This document shows, piece by piece, positions 43,668-53,801 of a stretch of DNA of 64,000 nt. This DNA is from an uncultured Prevotella sp. (GTDB taxonomy: Bacteria > Bacteroidota > Bacteroidia > Bacteroidales > Bacteroidaceae). A program made the position numbers and the translations under genes. The notes under the pieces are model-generated. The model ran no database searches. It saw nothing but the letters and a program-made list of their open reading frames with translations, and was not told the origin of the DNA. How positions within the stretch are numbered: the first letter of the stretch is position 1; each line of letters begins with the position of its first letter. The stretch spans positions 1 to 64,000 of the forward strand of contig ONHQ01000005.1 in the NCBI GenBank assembly GCA_900317685.1. The letters run 5' to 3'.

Positions 43668-45311
43668 ATGACAAAAACAATCTTGTTTACTGGTCTTCTG
43701 CTCTTGGCATCTCTTTCCTCTCAGGCGCAGAAGTATGCTGTGCCAGTGTCCGAGGCACAGGAGAAGATGATGGAAGGAAAGTTTGCTCCGACATGGAGTT
43801 CGTTGGAAAGTCAATACCAAGTGCCCGAATGGTTTAGCAATGCTAAGTTTGGCATTTGGGCGCACTGGGGCCCTCAGTGCGTGGAGGGCTCGGGCGACTG
43901 GATGGCCCGGTCGATGTATCAGGAAGGTTCGGCTGCCTGGAAATACCATCGCGAACACTATGGCCATCAGTCGGAAGTGGGATTCAAAGACATTCTACCG
44001 CTTTTCAAGGCTGAGCATTGGAATCCCGACTCGCTCGTCGCTTACTACAAGAGTTTGGGAGCGCAGTATTTCTTCGCCCTTGGCAACCATCACGACAACT
44101 TCGACCTTTGGGACTCGAAATACCAGCCGTGGAACTCCAAGAACATTGGACCGCACAAGGATATCCTTGAAGGCTGGGCCAAAGCCGCCCGGAAATACGG
44201 TCTGAAATTCGGCGTTTCCCTTCATGCCGACCATGCCTGGACATGGTATGAACCATCGCGCCGCTATGATCGTTCCGGTAGCAAGATGGGAGTGTCCTAT
44301 GATGGTTGCATGACAAAGGCCGACGGTAAGGGCAAATGGTGGGAAGGACTGGATCCTCAGGATCTCTATCAGCAAGACCACCCGCTGAGTAAAGGGTCAT
44401 GGGCCGACGGCATGATACACCGGCAATGGGACTGGAGCAATGGTGCAGCCGTGCCGTCACAGAAGTTTGTTACGAACTTCTACAACCGTACACTCGACGT
44501 CATCAACCGCTACAATCCCGACTTGCTCTACTTTGATGTCACCGTGTTACCTTTCTGGCCCATCAGTGACTGCGGTCTGAAGATTGCCGCTGACTTCTAC
44601 AACCACAACTTGGCGACCCATCATGGCAAGCTGTCTGCCGTGATGTTCGGCAAGATACTCAATGATCAACAGCGCAAAGGCATCACTTGGGACGTGGAGC
44701 GGGGTGCACCCAACCATATCATTGACCGTCCTTGGCAGACATGCTCATGCATCGGCGGTTGGCACTATAACACTGAAATCTACGAGAAGAATCAATATAA
44801 GTCTGCCGCACAGGTTGTGAGACTGCTCGTCGACGTGGTCAGCAAAAACGGCAACCTGCTGCTTTCTGTGCCGCTCCGCAGTGACGGCACCTTCGACGAG
44901 AAAGAGAAAGCTATCCTCGACGAGTTTGGAGCATGGATGCGAGTGAACAAAGAGAGCATCATCGGCACGCATCCTTGGATGGTCTTTGGCGAAGGGCCGA
45001 TTGCTGATTCTGACATTAAGCTCAATGCACAAGGATTCAACGAGGGTGCTTATACACGTGCCGGTTCAGCAGAGATCCGCTTCACCCAGAAAGGCAACAC
45101 GCTCTTTGCTACTGCTTTGGCCTGGCCTGCTGACCACAAAGTGACCATCAAGAGTCTGGCTTTACATTCTCCACATTATGGCGGCAAGGTGAAGTCTGTC
45201 CATCTTTTAGGCTATGGTAAGGTAGCCTTCCATCAGACGGAAAAAGGACTGGAGGTCGATCTGCCCGAAAAGCCTTGCAATACGATCGCTCCCGTGCTAA
45301 GCATCAAGTAA
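43668..45311 (+). CDS. GH29 alpha-L-fucosidase family enzyme
   Basis: The 547-residue enzyme has a signal peptide (to about LSSQAQ). The GH29 barrel has the family start WFSNAKFGIWAHWGPQCVEG, then AQYFFALGNHHDNFDLWDSKY and KFGVSLHADHAW. The nucleophile position is D290 (PDLLYFDVTVLPFWP). A small C-terminal beta domain follows. GH29 enzymes remove alpha-L-fucose, and some act on the related alpha-L-galactose. Next to xylan genes, the likely target is an alpha-linked decoration of a complex xylan; this is inference. The start at MTKTILFTG was chosen because the longer frame adds a non-signal extension. Confidence 0.85.
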   Translation: MTKTILFTGLLLLASLSSQAQKYAVPVSEAQEKMMEGKFAPTWSSLESQYQVPEWFSNAKFGIWAHWGPQCVEGSGDWMARSMYQEGSAAWKYHREHYGHQSEVGFKDILPLFKAEHWNPDSLVAYYKSLGAQYFFALGNHHDNFDLWDSKYQPWNSKNIGPHKDILEGWAKAARKYGLKFGVSLHADHAWTWYEPSRRYDRSGSKMGVSYDGCMTKADGKGKWWEGLDPQDLYQQDHPLSKGSWADGMIHRQWDWSNGAAVPSQKFVTNFYNRTLDVINRYNPDLLYFDVTVLPFWPISDCGLKIAADFYNHNLATHHGKLSAVMFGKILNDQQRKGITWDVERGAPNHIIDRPWQTCSCIGGWHYNTEIYEKNQYKSAAQVVRLLVDVVSKNGNLLLSVPLRSDGTFDEKEKAILDEFGAWMRVNKESIIGTHPWMVFGEGPIADSDIKLNAQGFNEGAYTRAGSAEIRFTQKGNTLFATALAWPADHKVTIKSLALHSPHYGGKVKSVHLLGYGKVAFHQTEKGLEVDLPEKPCNTIAPVLSIK

Positions 45312-45480
45312 GACTAACAAATTGAGTTGAACAGAACTTCACGATGTCTTTTGTGGTGTTCATAGTGTTGTGATCAAGACAAGTTACTATAGAGGACATG
45401 AAAACATTTTGAAGTTAAAAAGAACTTATAAGGAAGTCATCAAGGAACCATATGAAAATATAGAAGTAATGATATAAATA

Positions 45481-45515
45481 CCCCCCAATCCTACCATAAT
45501 AGCAGGGTCGGGGGG
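45481..45515. terminator. hairpin between convergent genes
   Basis: CCCCCC (45481-45486) pairs with GGGGGG (45510-45515), and CCT with AGG inside. It lies between the convergent GH29 and DUF4302 genes. No strong T-tract follows on either side. Confidence 0.6.
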
Positions 45516-45554
45516 CGAGAGTTCTATGGAATCGGTTAAAGGATTTTTCTTAGC

Positions 45555-46850
45555 CTAATTTCTGAACGGCCAAGCCTTAATACGGTTGGTGACCTTGATC
45601 ACATTCTTTGGCTCGTTCTCATCGGTTAAGATGATGTAGGACGGATGCTTGATATCATCGGTTGTCAACTTGAAGCGGCGTGGCGTCGTCCATGCAAATG
45701 GGTAGACGATGTTGGCGTAACCATAGTATTGGACATAGTAGTTGCCGTTGAGTACATTGTTGGCAGCCACATAGGTCAGTTCAACCTCATCGTTACCAAT
45801 CAGTTTATAGTTCATGGCAAGTGTACCCCACCATGTGTTGCTGCCATCATAGCTTCCGAATGTGAGTCCAAAGTTCTTGCCGTAGGAAGAGCTGAACTCA
45901 TAGTTGCCAAGGATAGCATATCGTGTTTCCTCGCCGTAAGGAACCTGATAATTGTTGAGAGAATGATTCCAATAAGCCTGTCCGTAACTGCTCAGTCCGC
46001 TCAATGCCACGTTCCAAGCACCGAGCACAAACTGCTCGTTGATAGGAGGAATGACAGGGATGAGCTTAACGCTCTTGTCTGCCGGGTTGACCCAATTACC
46101 GCCTTCAGCATAGCTGAAACCAGTAATGGTCTTGCCACGGAATGTAATTGGCTTATAGAGCTCATAGCCGGTAGGCGTGATGGTGAACGGCATATTAGTG
46201 TCCTCACCCGTTGCCTTATCCGTGACGGTGAGATAGTTGTAGCTCAGTGAGGCATTCATCGTATCGTTGTCAACGATCAGTGCATAGTTGTTGTAGGTTG
46301 CCATAGAATCGGAAACCAGAGATACCTTGTCGTAATAGTCCGCCCACGATCCTTGCTGCAAAGGCGTCATCACAATACGATCCTCATGTTTCTTGCCCAA
46401 GAGCACAACGGAGTCGGCAGAAGCAGAAAGCACTCTGAACTCCAAGTCACCATTGAAGCCTTTTCCCAAAGTTCCGAAATCCTCATTACTCGGGTCGGAG
46501 AAGTAATGGAAGATAGGGTTGTACTCATCGAAGGAAAGCAATGTACCAGAACTCTGCTCCAGCTTGTAGTGCGAGGTGAAGGTACTGTCCGGGCCAAAGA
46601 ACTCACTGGCCACAGTCACCTTGTTGTTTGCAAACTTACAGTAGACGTTGTAACCACCATAGGTGATGTTACCGTAATAATGCATGATCCATCCGTTGCT
46701 TTGGCTTTCGAGGATCTGCCGTGTGGTAGACATCGACTCGGCAATTCTTTCTGCCGATGGCTTGTCGAAGACATCGTCGACTTCCGGCGTGCACGCACCC
46801 ACAAGCAGGGCGACGGCCGCCAACAGCCATAGATTGAATATCTTTCTCAT
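45555..46850 (-). CDS. DUF4302 family lipoprotein
   Basis: The 431-residue lipoprotein has the lipobox LLVGAC (Cys20) and the DUF4302 pattern: CTPEVDDVFDKPSAERI, then ESQSNGWIMHYYG and the central SSGTLLSFDEYNPIFHYFSDPS. It is rich in beta structure. The family occurs with SusC/SusD pairs and a zinc-dependent lipoprotein, as here, and its function is not known. It is last in the operon susC-susD-metallohydrolase-DUF4302. Confidence 0.85.
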   Translation of the reverse strand: MRKIFNLWLLAAVALLVGACTPEVDDVFDKPSAERIAESMSTTRQILESQSNGWIMHYYGNITYGGYNVYCKFANNKVTVASEFFGPDSTFTSHYKLEQSSGTLLSFDEYNPIFHYFSDPSNEDFGTLGKGFNGDLEFRVLSASADSVVLLGKKHEDRIVMTPLQQGSWADYYDKVSLVSDSMATYNNYALIVDNDTMNASLSYNYLTVTDKATGEDTNMPFTITPTGYELYKPITFRGKTITGFSYAEGGNWVNPADKSVKLIPVIPPINEQFVLGAWNVALSGLSSYGQAYWNHSLNNYQVPYGEETRYAILGNYEFSSSYGKNFGLTFGSYDGSNTWWGTLAMNYKLIGNDEVELTYVAANNVLNGNYYVQYYGYANIVYPFAWTTPRRFKLTTDDIKHPSYIILTDENEPKNVIKVTNRIKAWPFRN

Positions 46851-46871
46851 AGAATGTGTTCTTTAAGTTGT

Positions 46872-47864
46872 TTACTTTAAATGACGTAAATCGAGCGTTG
46901 TGACTTCCTTGGAGCGGCGCAGCACAATTTCACGCAGCTTGTCAAGGTCGATTCCCCAGTCATTTTTGAAATACTCTTTGACCAGTGCAAGCTTGGCAAT
47001 GATGGCATCACGTCCGCTGGTGTCGTACTGTGCTTGCTTATTACCATTCTTGTCGAAGGTAAAGATCGTGTCGTTGTTCTCGTCGAGTTTGACGGCGACA
47101 CCCGAACTGACAATCTTATCCCATGCAGCTTGTGTATGCGTGACGTAAGTGGAATAGATCTCGGCAAAGTCCTCGTTGTACTCTTTTGAGGCATATCCAC
47201 TGACGAAGCCCATGGCAGGAGCCTTAGCGTCATCGACGTTGATCCAGTTGGATGTCTGATAATTGGCAGACGAGATAGTTTGGAACTCGGTGCTATAGTT
47301 CTTCTTTTGCGTCAAGATGTGACAAAACTCGTGGTGCATGGTGTGGAAGAACCAGTAGTTCAAGTCCATCGGCAGAGCTCCGGTGTCGGGGAACGGACTG
47401 TCTACGTCGATGACAGGGTGATCGATGTCGATGTTGTTGACACGGAAAAGCGTCACCTTCACACCGCCTTCGGCAACGCCGAGAACGATGCCGCCGCCAT
47501 TGTCATATTCCGGTGAACCAATCAACTGATACACGCGAGGACTATAGGTCTTCAGAAAGTCCTGTCCCATCAAGTCAGTGTAGGAATCCATCCACACGTG
47601 TTTGACCATGATGGCCAAAGCTTTCGACTTGTCGTAGTCGGCTGGGATTACATTGTAGTAGTTGTCGGTCTCCCGATCGTTATAGCGATAGAGGAACTTA
47701 ATGTTGTAGGGATCTGTGAAGTTGGCCTTAGTCCAACGGTCCAGCTCCGTGCTGTCGGTGACCTCAGTCTCATCGAAGATGCTCTTGCTGCTCAGGTCAT
47801 CGTCAGAGCATCCGGTGAGAAGAGTTGCCATCAGACCTAATATGATGATTCTTGTATATTTCAT
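46872..47864 (-). CDS. substrate import-associated zinc metallohydrolase lipoprotein
   Basis: The 330-residue lipoprotein has the lipobox LLTGC (Cys19) followed by SDDDLSSK. It carries one gluzincin-like motif, HHEFCHIL (HExxH), near the middle, followed by a downstream E in NEDFAEIYSTYV. These are the marks of the TonB/SusD-linked LP_HExxH family. It probably processes something at the cell surface as it is taken up; the substrate is unknown. It is 41 bases after susD. Confidence 0.87.
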   Translation of the reverse strand: MKYTRIIILGLMATLLTGCSDDDLSSKSIFDETEVTDSTELDRWTKANFTDPYNIKFLYRYNDRETDNYYNVIPADYDKSKALAIMVKHVWMDSYTDLMGQDFLKTYSPRVYQLIGSPEYDNGGGIVLGVAEGGVKVTLFRVNNIDIDHPVIDVDSPFPDTGALPMDLNYWFFHTMHHEFCHILTQKKNYSTEFQTISSANYQTSNWINVDDAKAPAMGFVSGYASKEYNEDFAEIYSTYVTHTQAAWDKIVSSGVAVKLDENNDTIFTFDKNGNKQAQYDTSGRDAIIAKLALVKEYFKNDWGIDLDKLREIVLRRSKEVTTLDLRHLK

Positions 47865-47905
47865 AATTCAGAATGGTTGAAGTAACTAAGAATAATTAAA
47901 GTACC

Positions 47906-49486
47906 TTATCTGGGATTTGCTTCCAGTCCTGCATTGATGACATCTTCAGGCAACTGAATAGCGCCACGCTTGTCAGCGGCATGGAAGATGATTGGATCTT
48001 CACCATCGAGGAGATGACCATATTCAATGCCATAGCGTTTGATATCCACGAAACGCAGTCCCTCGCCCCAAGTCTCCAGTCGTCGCATGTGCAGAATCAT
48101 CTGGATAAAGTTCTCCTGCGTACCGGACTCTACCGTAAAGCCTTGCGGGTGGAGCACTTTTTTAATAGTACGCTGACTGTTGGCAGTGGGGATCACCTCG
48201 CTATAGCGTACACCATCCATGAACTTGTTGAGACTCTCTTCGGTGAGTGTAGGCCGCTTTGCGGTGCCGCTGTTAGGGAGACAGTGCGAGCGAATCCAAG
48301 CGTTCATGTCGTCAAGTGCATGGGCATAGTCCTTTTTCATAGCATAGGCCTCCGCTCTTACCAACAGCGTCTCTTCCGTAGAGAAGGCGGGGAAGACGAT
48401 GTGAGCGTAGCCGGTGTTGTTCACCTTGTCAGTGGTTTCAAAGAACTCTTCTACCTTGGGAAAATACTGTTGAGCAGCATTATATTGGAAGATTTTATGA
48501 GCATAGACCAACGTGTTGTTGTTTGATCCACTTCCCCATGGCGCTTTGGCGTAGAAGGTCTCGTTGACGTCTATATTTTTGTTGTGACCATAGCGGCGGA
48601 ACGACGAGCTCCATGTCAGAGCACGAGATGCGGAAGAGTATGCCGTGATGATCAGCAGATTGGCGTTTTCTGATGATTTCACATAAGCATTTTGAATATC
48701 ATTGGGTGACATTGATGCGAAGGGGGTATAGTCACGCAGACGGTTGTCAGGGTTGGAACCAAGAACTGTTGTAGCATATTCAATGGCTTTGTCGTAGTTG
48801 TGAATCATCAGATTGAAGCGGGCTGCAAAGGCGTAAGCCGCACTCTTGTTGAAATGATACTTCGGCGTAGTCATATAGCTGTCACTGATTCTTGGTAAGG
48901 CAGCCTCAATGTCACGATTGATATTTGCGTAGAGTTCTTTCAGTGTACCACGCTTATATTTGGTGTCGACGCTTTGCTCCGGCTCTGTCGGATAGGGCAG
49001 ACCAAGATAGACGTCAGCAGAATCAGGGTTGTAAGTCATGCAGAAGATGGTTGCCAACTCGTACATGTTGTAAGCGCGGGCTATCAGCGCCTCAGCATAT
49101 TCAGCGGGATAGGTTGCCGTGTCTCCGATAGCTTTCAGGTCCGCCAACGCCTCATTGCAAGTTCCTACTCGGTAGTAGAAACCGTTCCAAAGCGAATAAG
49201 GATCATCGTTTCCGGTATTAGGATCATCCTTGAAGCGGTACATCTCGTCTTGTGCCGGAGTAGCGGCATATTGTGAACCATTGTCAGTAACATTGTCCGA
49301 ACTCATCTCAAAGAGCAGGTTGGGCATGTGTGTAGGATAGGCCGAGGCAAGGAGCTTCTGCACTTTCTCCTGGGTGTCTACTTGCGCACGGTCGTCAGGC
49401 AACTTGTCGAGATAGTCGTTGCAAGCTGTGAAGCCCATCAGTGCACAGGCAGCCAATAGTATATGGATTCTATTGATTATTTTCAT
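47906..49486 (-). CDS. SusD/RagB-type lipoprotein of the second locus
   Basis: The 526-residue lipoprotein has the lipobox LMGFTAC (Cys22), followed by NDYLDKLPDDRAQ, a standard SusD start. The middle contains AEALIARAYNMYELATIFC (TPR region). It ends after LETWGEGLRFVDIKRYG, the usual SusD C-terminal motif. It pairs with the SusC directly upstream. Confidence 0.92.
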   Translation of the reverse strand: MKIINRIHILLAACALMGFTACNDYLDKLPDDRAQVDTQEKVQKLLASAYPTHMPNLLFEMSSDNVTDNGSQYAATPAQDEMYRFKDDPNTGNDDPYSLWNGFYYRVGTCNEALADLKAIGDTATYPAEYAEALIARAYNMYELATIFCMTYNPDSADVYLGLPYPTEPEQSVDTKYKRGTLKELYANINRDIEAALPRISDSYMTTPKYHFNKSAAYAFAARFNLMIHNYDKAIEYATTVLGSNPDNRLRDYTPFASMSPNDIQNAYVKSSENANLLIITAYSSASRALTWSSSFRRYGHNKNIDVNETFYAKAPWGSGSNNNTLVYAHKIFQYNAAQQYFPKVEEFFETTDKVNNTGYAHIVFPAFSTEETLLVRAEAYAMKKDYAHALDDMNAWIRSHCLPNSGTAKRPTLTEESLNKFMDGVRYSEVIPTANSQRTIKKVLHPQGFTVESGTQENFIQMILHMRRLETWGEGLRFVDIKRYGIEYGHLLDGEDPIIFHAADKRGAIQLPEDVINAGLEANPR

Positions 49487-49504
49487 AGTGCTAACAATTG
49501 AAGA

Positions 49505-52500
49505 TTAAAGACCTAATTTCAGCGTGAAGGTGAACTGACGAGCCATAGGCACAGCCACACCACCGGCATTGAAGAACTCCGGATCCTGACCGTTGAGCTT
49601 CTTGTCGGCATAGATGAGGAAGAGGTTGGTGGCCTGCAGTTTCATGCTGATGTCACTCAAGCGAATAGCTCTCACCCATTTTGCAGGGAAGTCATAAGCC
49701 AGCGACATCTCTTTCATACGGATGAAGTCACCCTTTGCCACACGTGCCGTAGAGAGGTTGTAGGCATTGTAGGCATAGCTCAGATAGTTGTCGCTTTCGT
49801 AAGTTCGCAGGTCTGCGATGACAGGAATGTCGGTATGCTTTTCGTCACCGGCCACCGTCCAGCGGTTCTTGAATTCCTTCGGCATAGCGTCGAGGTCGGA
49901 ATAGTACGAGCTGAACGCTCTGTCAAGACGGATCTTATTGCCAAAGCTGTAGGTGACAAAGACATTCAAGTGCCAATTCTTATAAGTAAAGGTGTTGCCG
50001 AGTGAACCCGTGATTGTCGGCTCTGTCGGGCCTTCGTAGATCAAATAGTCTTTGACCTGAGACTGGAAGTTGAGGTCACTTGTGGTGAGTTCGCCCTTCT
50101 CATTGATAAAGGTAGGAATACCACTTTCGTTAAGTCCCTTGAAGTCGATGCTGAAGAGAGCGCGGTGTGGATAACCGACCATGGTGAATCCGTTGCCGGT
50201 GATCAGATCGATGATACGTGTGTCAGTATCCAAAGTGGTGACTTTGGTCTTGTAGTGTGAGAAGATGAAGTCAGTGTTCCACTTGAAGTCTTTGGATACA
50301 ATATTCTTTGTGCTGATGGAGAGCTCCTCACCATGAGAGCTCATATCAGCGACATTTGCATATTTGATGATGGAGCCGCCCACACCCGTAGTGCGTTTTG
50401 GACCAATCAAGTCGAAGTTTTTACGTGTCCAGAGATCAAAGCTCAAGCTGATGCGGTTGTTGAGGAAACCGGCATCGATACCGATATTGAACTCATGTTT
50501 CTTCTCGTATGTCAGATCCGGATTGGCGAAATCATAGACATAGAGACCAGACTCCTTGTCGTTGGCAAAGGGACGATAAGGATTGTAACTTTCAATAATC
50601 GAGCCTGCATTGGTTGATGCAGGATCCTGACCGGTCAGAGAGTAGGAAGCACGCAGCGTGAGGTTAGAGACATAGCCTTTGAATGTCTTGTCGAACCAAG
50701 GCTCCTCGTGGACATTCCAAGAACCAGAAACGTTCCAGGTCGGCAACCAGCGTGCTGAAGTGGACTTACCTAGTCGGTTGCTTCCTTCATAGCGCTCGGT
50801 ATAGTTGAAATTGTAGCGATGTTTGTAGGAATAGTTCACATACCCATAGAAGCTGGCTTTACGCTCATATCCGTTGCCAAGATTATAGTAGATGCTGTTC
50901 TGCTCAGCTGCCTGTTTGAAGTAGCGATAGTCGAAGTTGCCGAGCAGCCCCATGTCATACTGAGTGCCAACACCATTGAAGTAGCTGCCGAAGCGGTTGG
51001 TATTGTTTACCTCCATACCATAGAAGAGGTTGACGATGTGCTCTTTCTCTCTACCGAAGGCATCGTTGTAGTTGGCTGTGAAACGTGCGTCCCAGCCATT
51101 CATCTTATATTTCTGTTCGCTATAGAAACCTCCATTAGGCAGAACAGTGATTGGTAAAGAGTTGGGCACGTCCGGGTCGGTATAAAGCCAAGGGTTACGG
51201 TCGCGAATGGTAGCATTGTCCATCGCACGATACGACTCAGCCATGTTGCTGTGTTCCGTGACCTTTGTAGCATCGACAGTCTGAGCGAACTTATAGTCGA
51301 CGAGTCCTTGGAATTGCAACTGAGTGATGGGCTTGTAGGTGAGCTGAGCCTGGTATTTAATGTCCGTCACGTCCAAGTCCATATAGTTATTGGCCAACTC
51401 GTTCTTAATGTTGAACGGAGCATAGTTGCGCGTGTAGTATGTGTTTGGGTCGAGTGCACGCGACGTGTTGATAGCGTAAGAGTAAGGGTTGATGTCGAAG
51501 TCACGGCTGACAGCACCCGTGACGGCATTGACACTCTGATTGGTAGTACCCGGTGCTTTCTGCTTACGGTAAGAAGCATTGGCAATCATGTTCAACGACA
51601 ATTTCTTGCTGAGATTGTAGTTGGCATTGACGTTGGCTGTGTAGCGCTTCACGGAACTCTGCAAAGTCCATCCCGGATCACTCATATAAGAGAAGGAGAC
51701 ATAGTACTGGGCTTTGTCAGTACCTGTGCTCATGCTGATAGAGTGATTGCGACTGACATTGGTATTGAAGAGTTCGTCAAACCAATTGGTGTTGCGGTAT
51801 TCTGCTTCTCTGAGATAATCTTTCATGGCCTTGTCGGTATTGGCCAGCGCGAACTTGCCCGTGGCAGGGTCGTAGGTGTTCATCAACTGATACATCTTAC
51901 CATAGACGCCACTGCTCGACGCATTGAGCATACCACTGAACGACAGCCAACCGTCGTTGTAGAGTTCCTTATAGATACCCATCTGCTCCTGAGAGTTCAT
52001 GATGTTGAACTGACTGTAGCTTGGACGGAGTCGCATGGTGTATTCACCAGTATAGCTGATATGGTTCTGTCCGGCATGACCTTTCTTCGTGGTCACAACA
52101 ATGACGCCCGACATGGCGCGTGCACCATAGATAGAAGTAGCTGAACCATCCTTCAGGATTTGGAAGCTCTCGATGTCGTCGGAGTTCAGACCGGCAATAG
52201 CAGAAGAAATCAGGGTCTTCGCATCACCGGAGGAAAGCTGGTCGGCATCGACAGAGGTGACGTCTTCCATGATCACGCCATCGACGACCCACAGCGGTTT
52301 GCTGCTACCATAGATAGAGGTAGCGCCACGTACACGAATCTTCGGTGCTGTACCAAACGTACCACTGACGTTCTGCACGCTCACACCGGCTACACGCCCT
52401 TCGAGCGAGCGGCTGATGTCGGCAATACCGTCAAGTTTGGCTTTGTCTGCATCAATCTTTGTTGTGGCACCAGTAAACGTGCGCTTGTCCATCTGCTGCA

Positions 52501-52819
52501 CACCAGTGACCACGACTTCTCCGAGCGTCTTGTCGTCGTTGGCTAACACTACTCGCATACCGGGCTTAGCCGTTACCGTCTGTGGCTGCATACCCAGATA
52601 CGAAACGATGATTTTCTTTCCCTTGGGAACTGTCAAAGAGAAGCGTCCTTGCGCGTCGCTTACCGTACCTGTCCGACTACCTTCTACAGTAATCGAAGCA
52701 CCGATAATCGGCTGGTCGTCTTCTTGAGAAACTACAGTTCCAGAGATTACATTTTGGGCAAACACCTCACCTACGAAGAGGATAAGGCATGCCAACAAAG
52801 TACTTAACCTTTTCTCCAT
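49505..52819 (-). CDS. SusC/RagA-type TonB-linked outer-membrane transporter of the second locus
   Basis: The 1104-residue transporter has a signal peptide (MEKRLSTLLACLILFVGEVFA). The carboxypeptidase-regulatory-like domain follows (SGTVVSQEDDQPIIGASITV), then the TonB-box region (LGEVVVTGVQQMDKRTF), the plug (KPLWVVDGVIMED and YGARAMSGVIVVTTKKG) and a full barrel ending FTFTLKLGL. The frame opens with a TTG at 52831, but the ATG at 52819 is more likely. It is the first gene of the four-gene minus-strand operon. Confidence 0.92.
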   Translation of the reverse strand: MEKRLSTLLACLILFVGEVFAQNVISGTVVSQEDDQPIIGASITVEGSRTGTVSDAQGRFSLTVPKGKKIIVSYLGMQPQTVTAKPGMRVVLANDDKTLGEVVVTGVQQMDKRTFTGATTKIDADKAKLDGIADISRSLEGRVAGVSVQNVSGTFGTAPKIRVRGATSIYGSSKPLWVVDGVIMEDVTSVDADQLSSGDAKTLISSAIAGLNSDDIESFQILKDGSATSIYGARAMSGVIVVTTKKGHAGQNHISYTGEYTMRLRPSYSQFNIMNSQEQMGIYKELYNDGWLSFSGMLNASSSGVYGKMYQLMNTYDPATGKFALANTDKAMKDYLREAEYRNTNWFDELFNTNVSRNHSISMSTGTDKAQYYVSFSYMSDPGWTLQSSVKRYTANVNANYNLSKKLSLNMIANASYRKQKAPGTTNQSVNAVTGAVSRDFDINPYSYAINTSRALDPNTYYTRNYAPFNIKNELANNYMDLDVTDIKYQAQLTYKPITQLQFQGLVDYKFAQTVDATKVTEHSNMAESYRAMDNATIRDRNPWLYTDPDVPNSLPITVLPNGGFYSEQKYKMNGWDARFTANYNDAFGREKEHIVNLFYGMEVNNTNRFGSYFNGVGTQYDMGLLGNFDYRYFKQAAEQNSIYYNLGNGYERKASFYGYVNYSYKHRYNFNYTERYEGSNRLGKSTSARWLPTWNVSGSWNVHEEPWFDKTFKGYVSNLTLRASYSLTGQDPASTNAGSIIESYNPYRPFANDKESGLYVYDFANPDLTYEKKHEFNIGIDAGFLNNRISLSFDLWTRKNFDLIGPKRTTGVGGSIIKYANVADMSSHGEELSISTKNIVSKDFKWNTDFIFSHYKTKVTTLDTDTRIIDLITGNGFTMVGYPHRALFSIDFKGLNESGIPTFINEKGELTTSDLNFQSQVKDYLIYEGPTEPTITGSLGNTFTYKNWHLNVFVTYSFGNKIRLDRAFSSYYSDLDAMPKEFKNRWTVAGDEKHTDIPVIADLRTYESDNYLSYAYNAYNLSTARVAKGDFIRMKEMSLAYDFPAKWVRAIRLSDISMKLQATNLFLIYADKKLNGQDPEFFNAGGVAVPMARQFTFTLKLGL

Positions 52820-52993
52820 ATATCTCTCCAATTAAAAATAATAAAAATAAACGTCTCTACGATTCTTTGGCAATTGTGTGATTGTGGGCTAACAAGAAGC
52901 TCGTTTTACAAATGCATTAGATAACAACTGCAAAAATAAAACAAATTTATGATATAAGCAAGCGTTTTGCCATATTTTTCTAAAAATATATTG

Positions 52994-53001
52994 CAAATGT
53001 A
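52994..53001 (-). promoter_or_regulatory. -7 box TACATTTG of the second SusC locus
   Basis: The minus strand reads TACATTTG about 175 bases before the susC start. It leaves a long leader. Confidence 0.45.
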
Positions 53002-53064
53002 CAAACGACACTTGTTTGAAGGGTATCTTTACTGCCTTTAAACAGTGTTATATACTATAAAAAG

Positions 53065-53098
53065 CCGCAATCTACATTCGAGGAGATGCAGATTGCGG
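53065..53098 (-). terminator. rho-independent terminator (minus strand)
   Basis: CCGCAATCT (53065-53073) and AGATTGCGG (53090-53098) are perfect 9-bp arms. On the minus strand the hairpin is followed by CTTTTTATAG. It would end transcripts of the decayed locus upstream. Confidence 0.8.
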
Positions 53099-53218
53099 TA
53101 AAAGTAAGATGATGGATGGGTATTCTCTTCATCCATCAACGATCGTTTGATCGACAGTTTATCTTATTATGAGAACCTAATTTATCTTATATGCGAACTT
53201 AAATAGATACTCACATCA

Positions 53219-53690
53219 TTATTCAAAATGGAAATATACAGGAGTCCAATAAGCAGAGACTGTCTCGTCTGCCGTCTGCAGGGCTCCCAAGAAGAACGCA
53301 CCGGAATTGCGTGCCGGATACCATTGGCTATTGTAAGTGGGCAGTATTTCGAAATCCAGAATATCTACACCACCGTCCTTACCATAGGGATAGAGATGGA
53401 CATAATCGTCGGTATACCAGTAGATGGCAGGATAGCCATATCCATAACCGCCCCAGTCGGGCTCGGTATAGAGCGGGCTTCCTACCGGCAGTCCGACCTC
53501 AGATAACTGCCACTGCCGTAGAACTGGAAGTTATCATCGCCGCCGTTGATGCTCATATTATATTCCTGACGCAGTCCCGTACGGATGCCCTCGTCGCGCT
53601 AGTCATCGGAGGTGAGCAGATATTGGTTGCCGTTGTAACTGATTACCTCTCTTATCTATAGGTTGTAGTCACAAGGCTCTCTATTACTAT
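53219..53690 (-). pseudogene. decayed remnant of a susC gene fused to the end of another exported protein
   Basis: On the minus strand, the first part reads QYLLTSDD, a TAG, then RDEGIRTGLRQEYNMSINGG and DDNFQFYGSGSYL. This is a SusC interior; the TAG probably replaced a Trp codon. Near 53500 the frame shifts, and a second piece of about 90 residues follows, from GLPVGSPLYTEPDWGGYG to SAYWTPVYFHFE and a TAA at 53219. That piece is not SusC and I cannot assign it. Another stop lies upstream near 53660. Everything between has been lost. A promoter and a terminator still flank it. Confidence 0.7.
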
Positions 53691-53801
53691 CCTGACTTAT
53701 GCTTTTGTGATTGTTATGTCTCTTTCAGCTATTCACACAGGCATCTACATGCCCTTTTTATAACATCTCTCTATCGTCGTGTGAATGCTCTTCTTTGGTT
53801 G

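Noticed and set aside
53228-53506. 92-codon plus-strand frame
   Set aside because: The minus strand here gives the recognisable end of a decayed gene with normal codon use; the plus frame resembles nothing.
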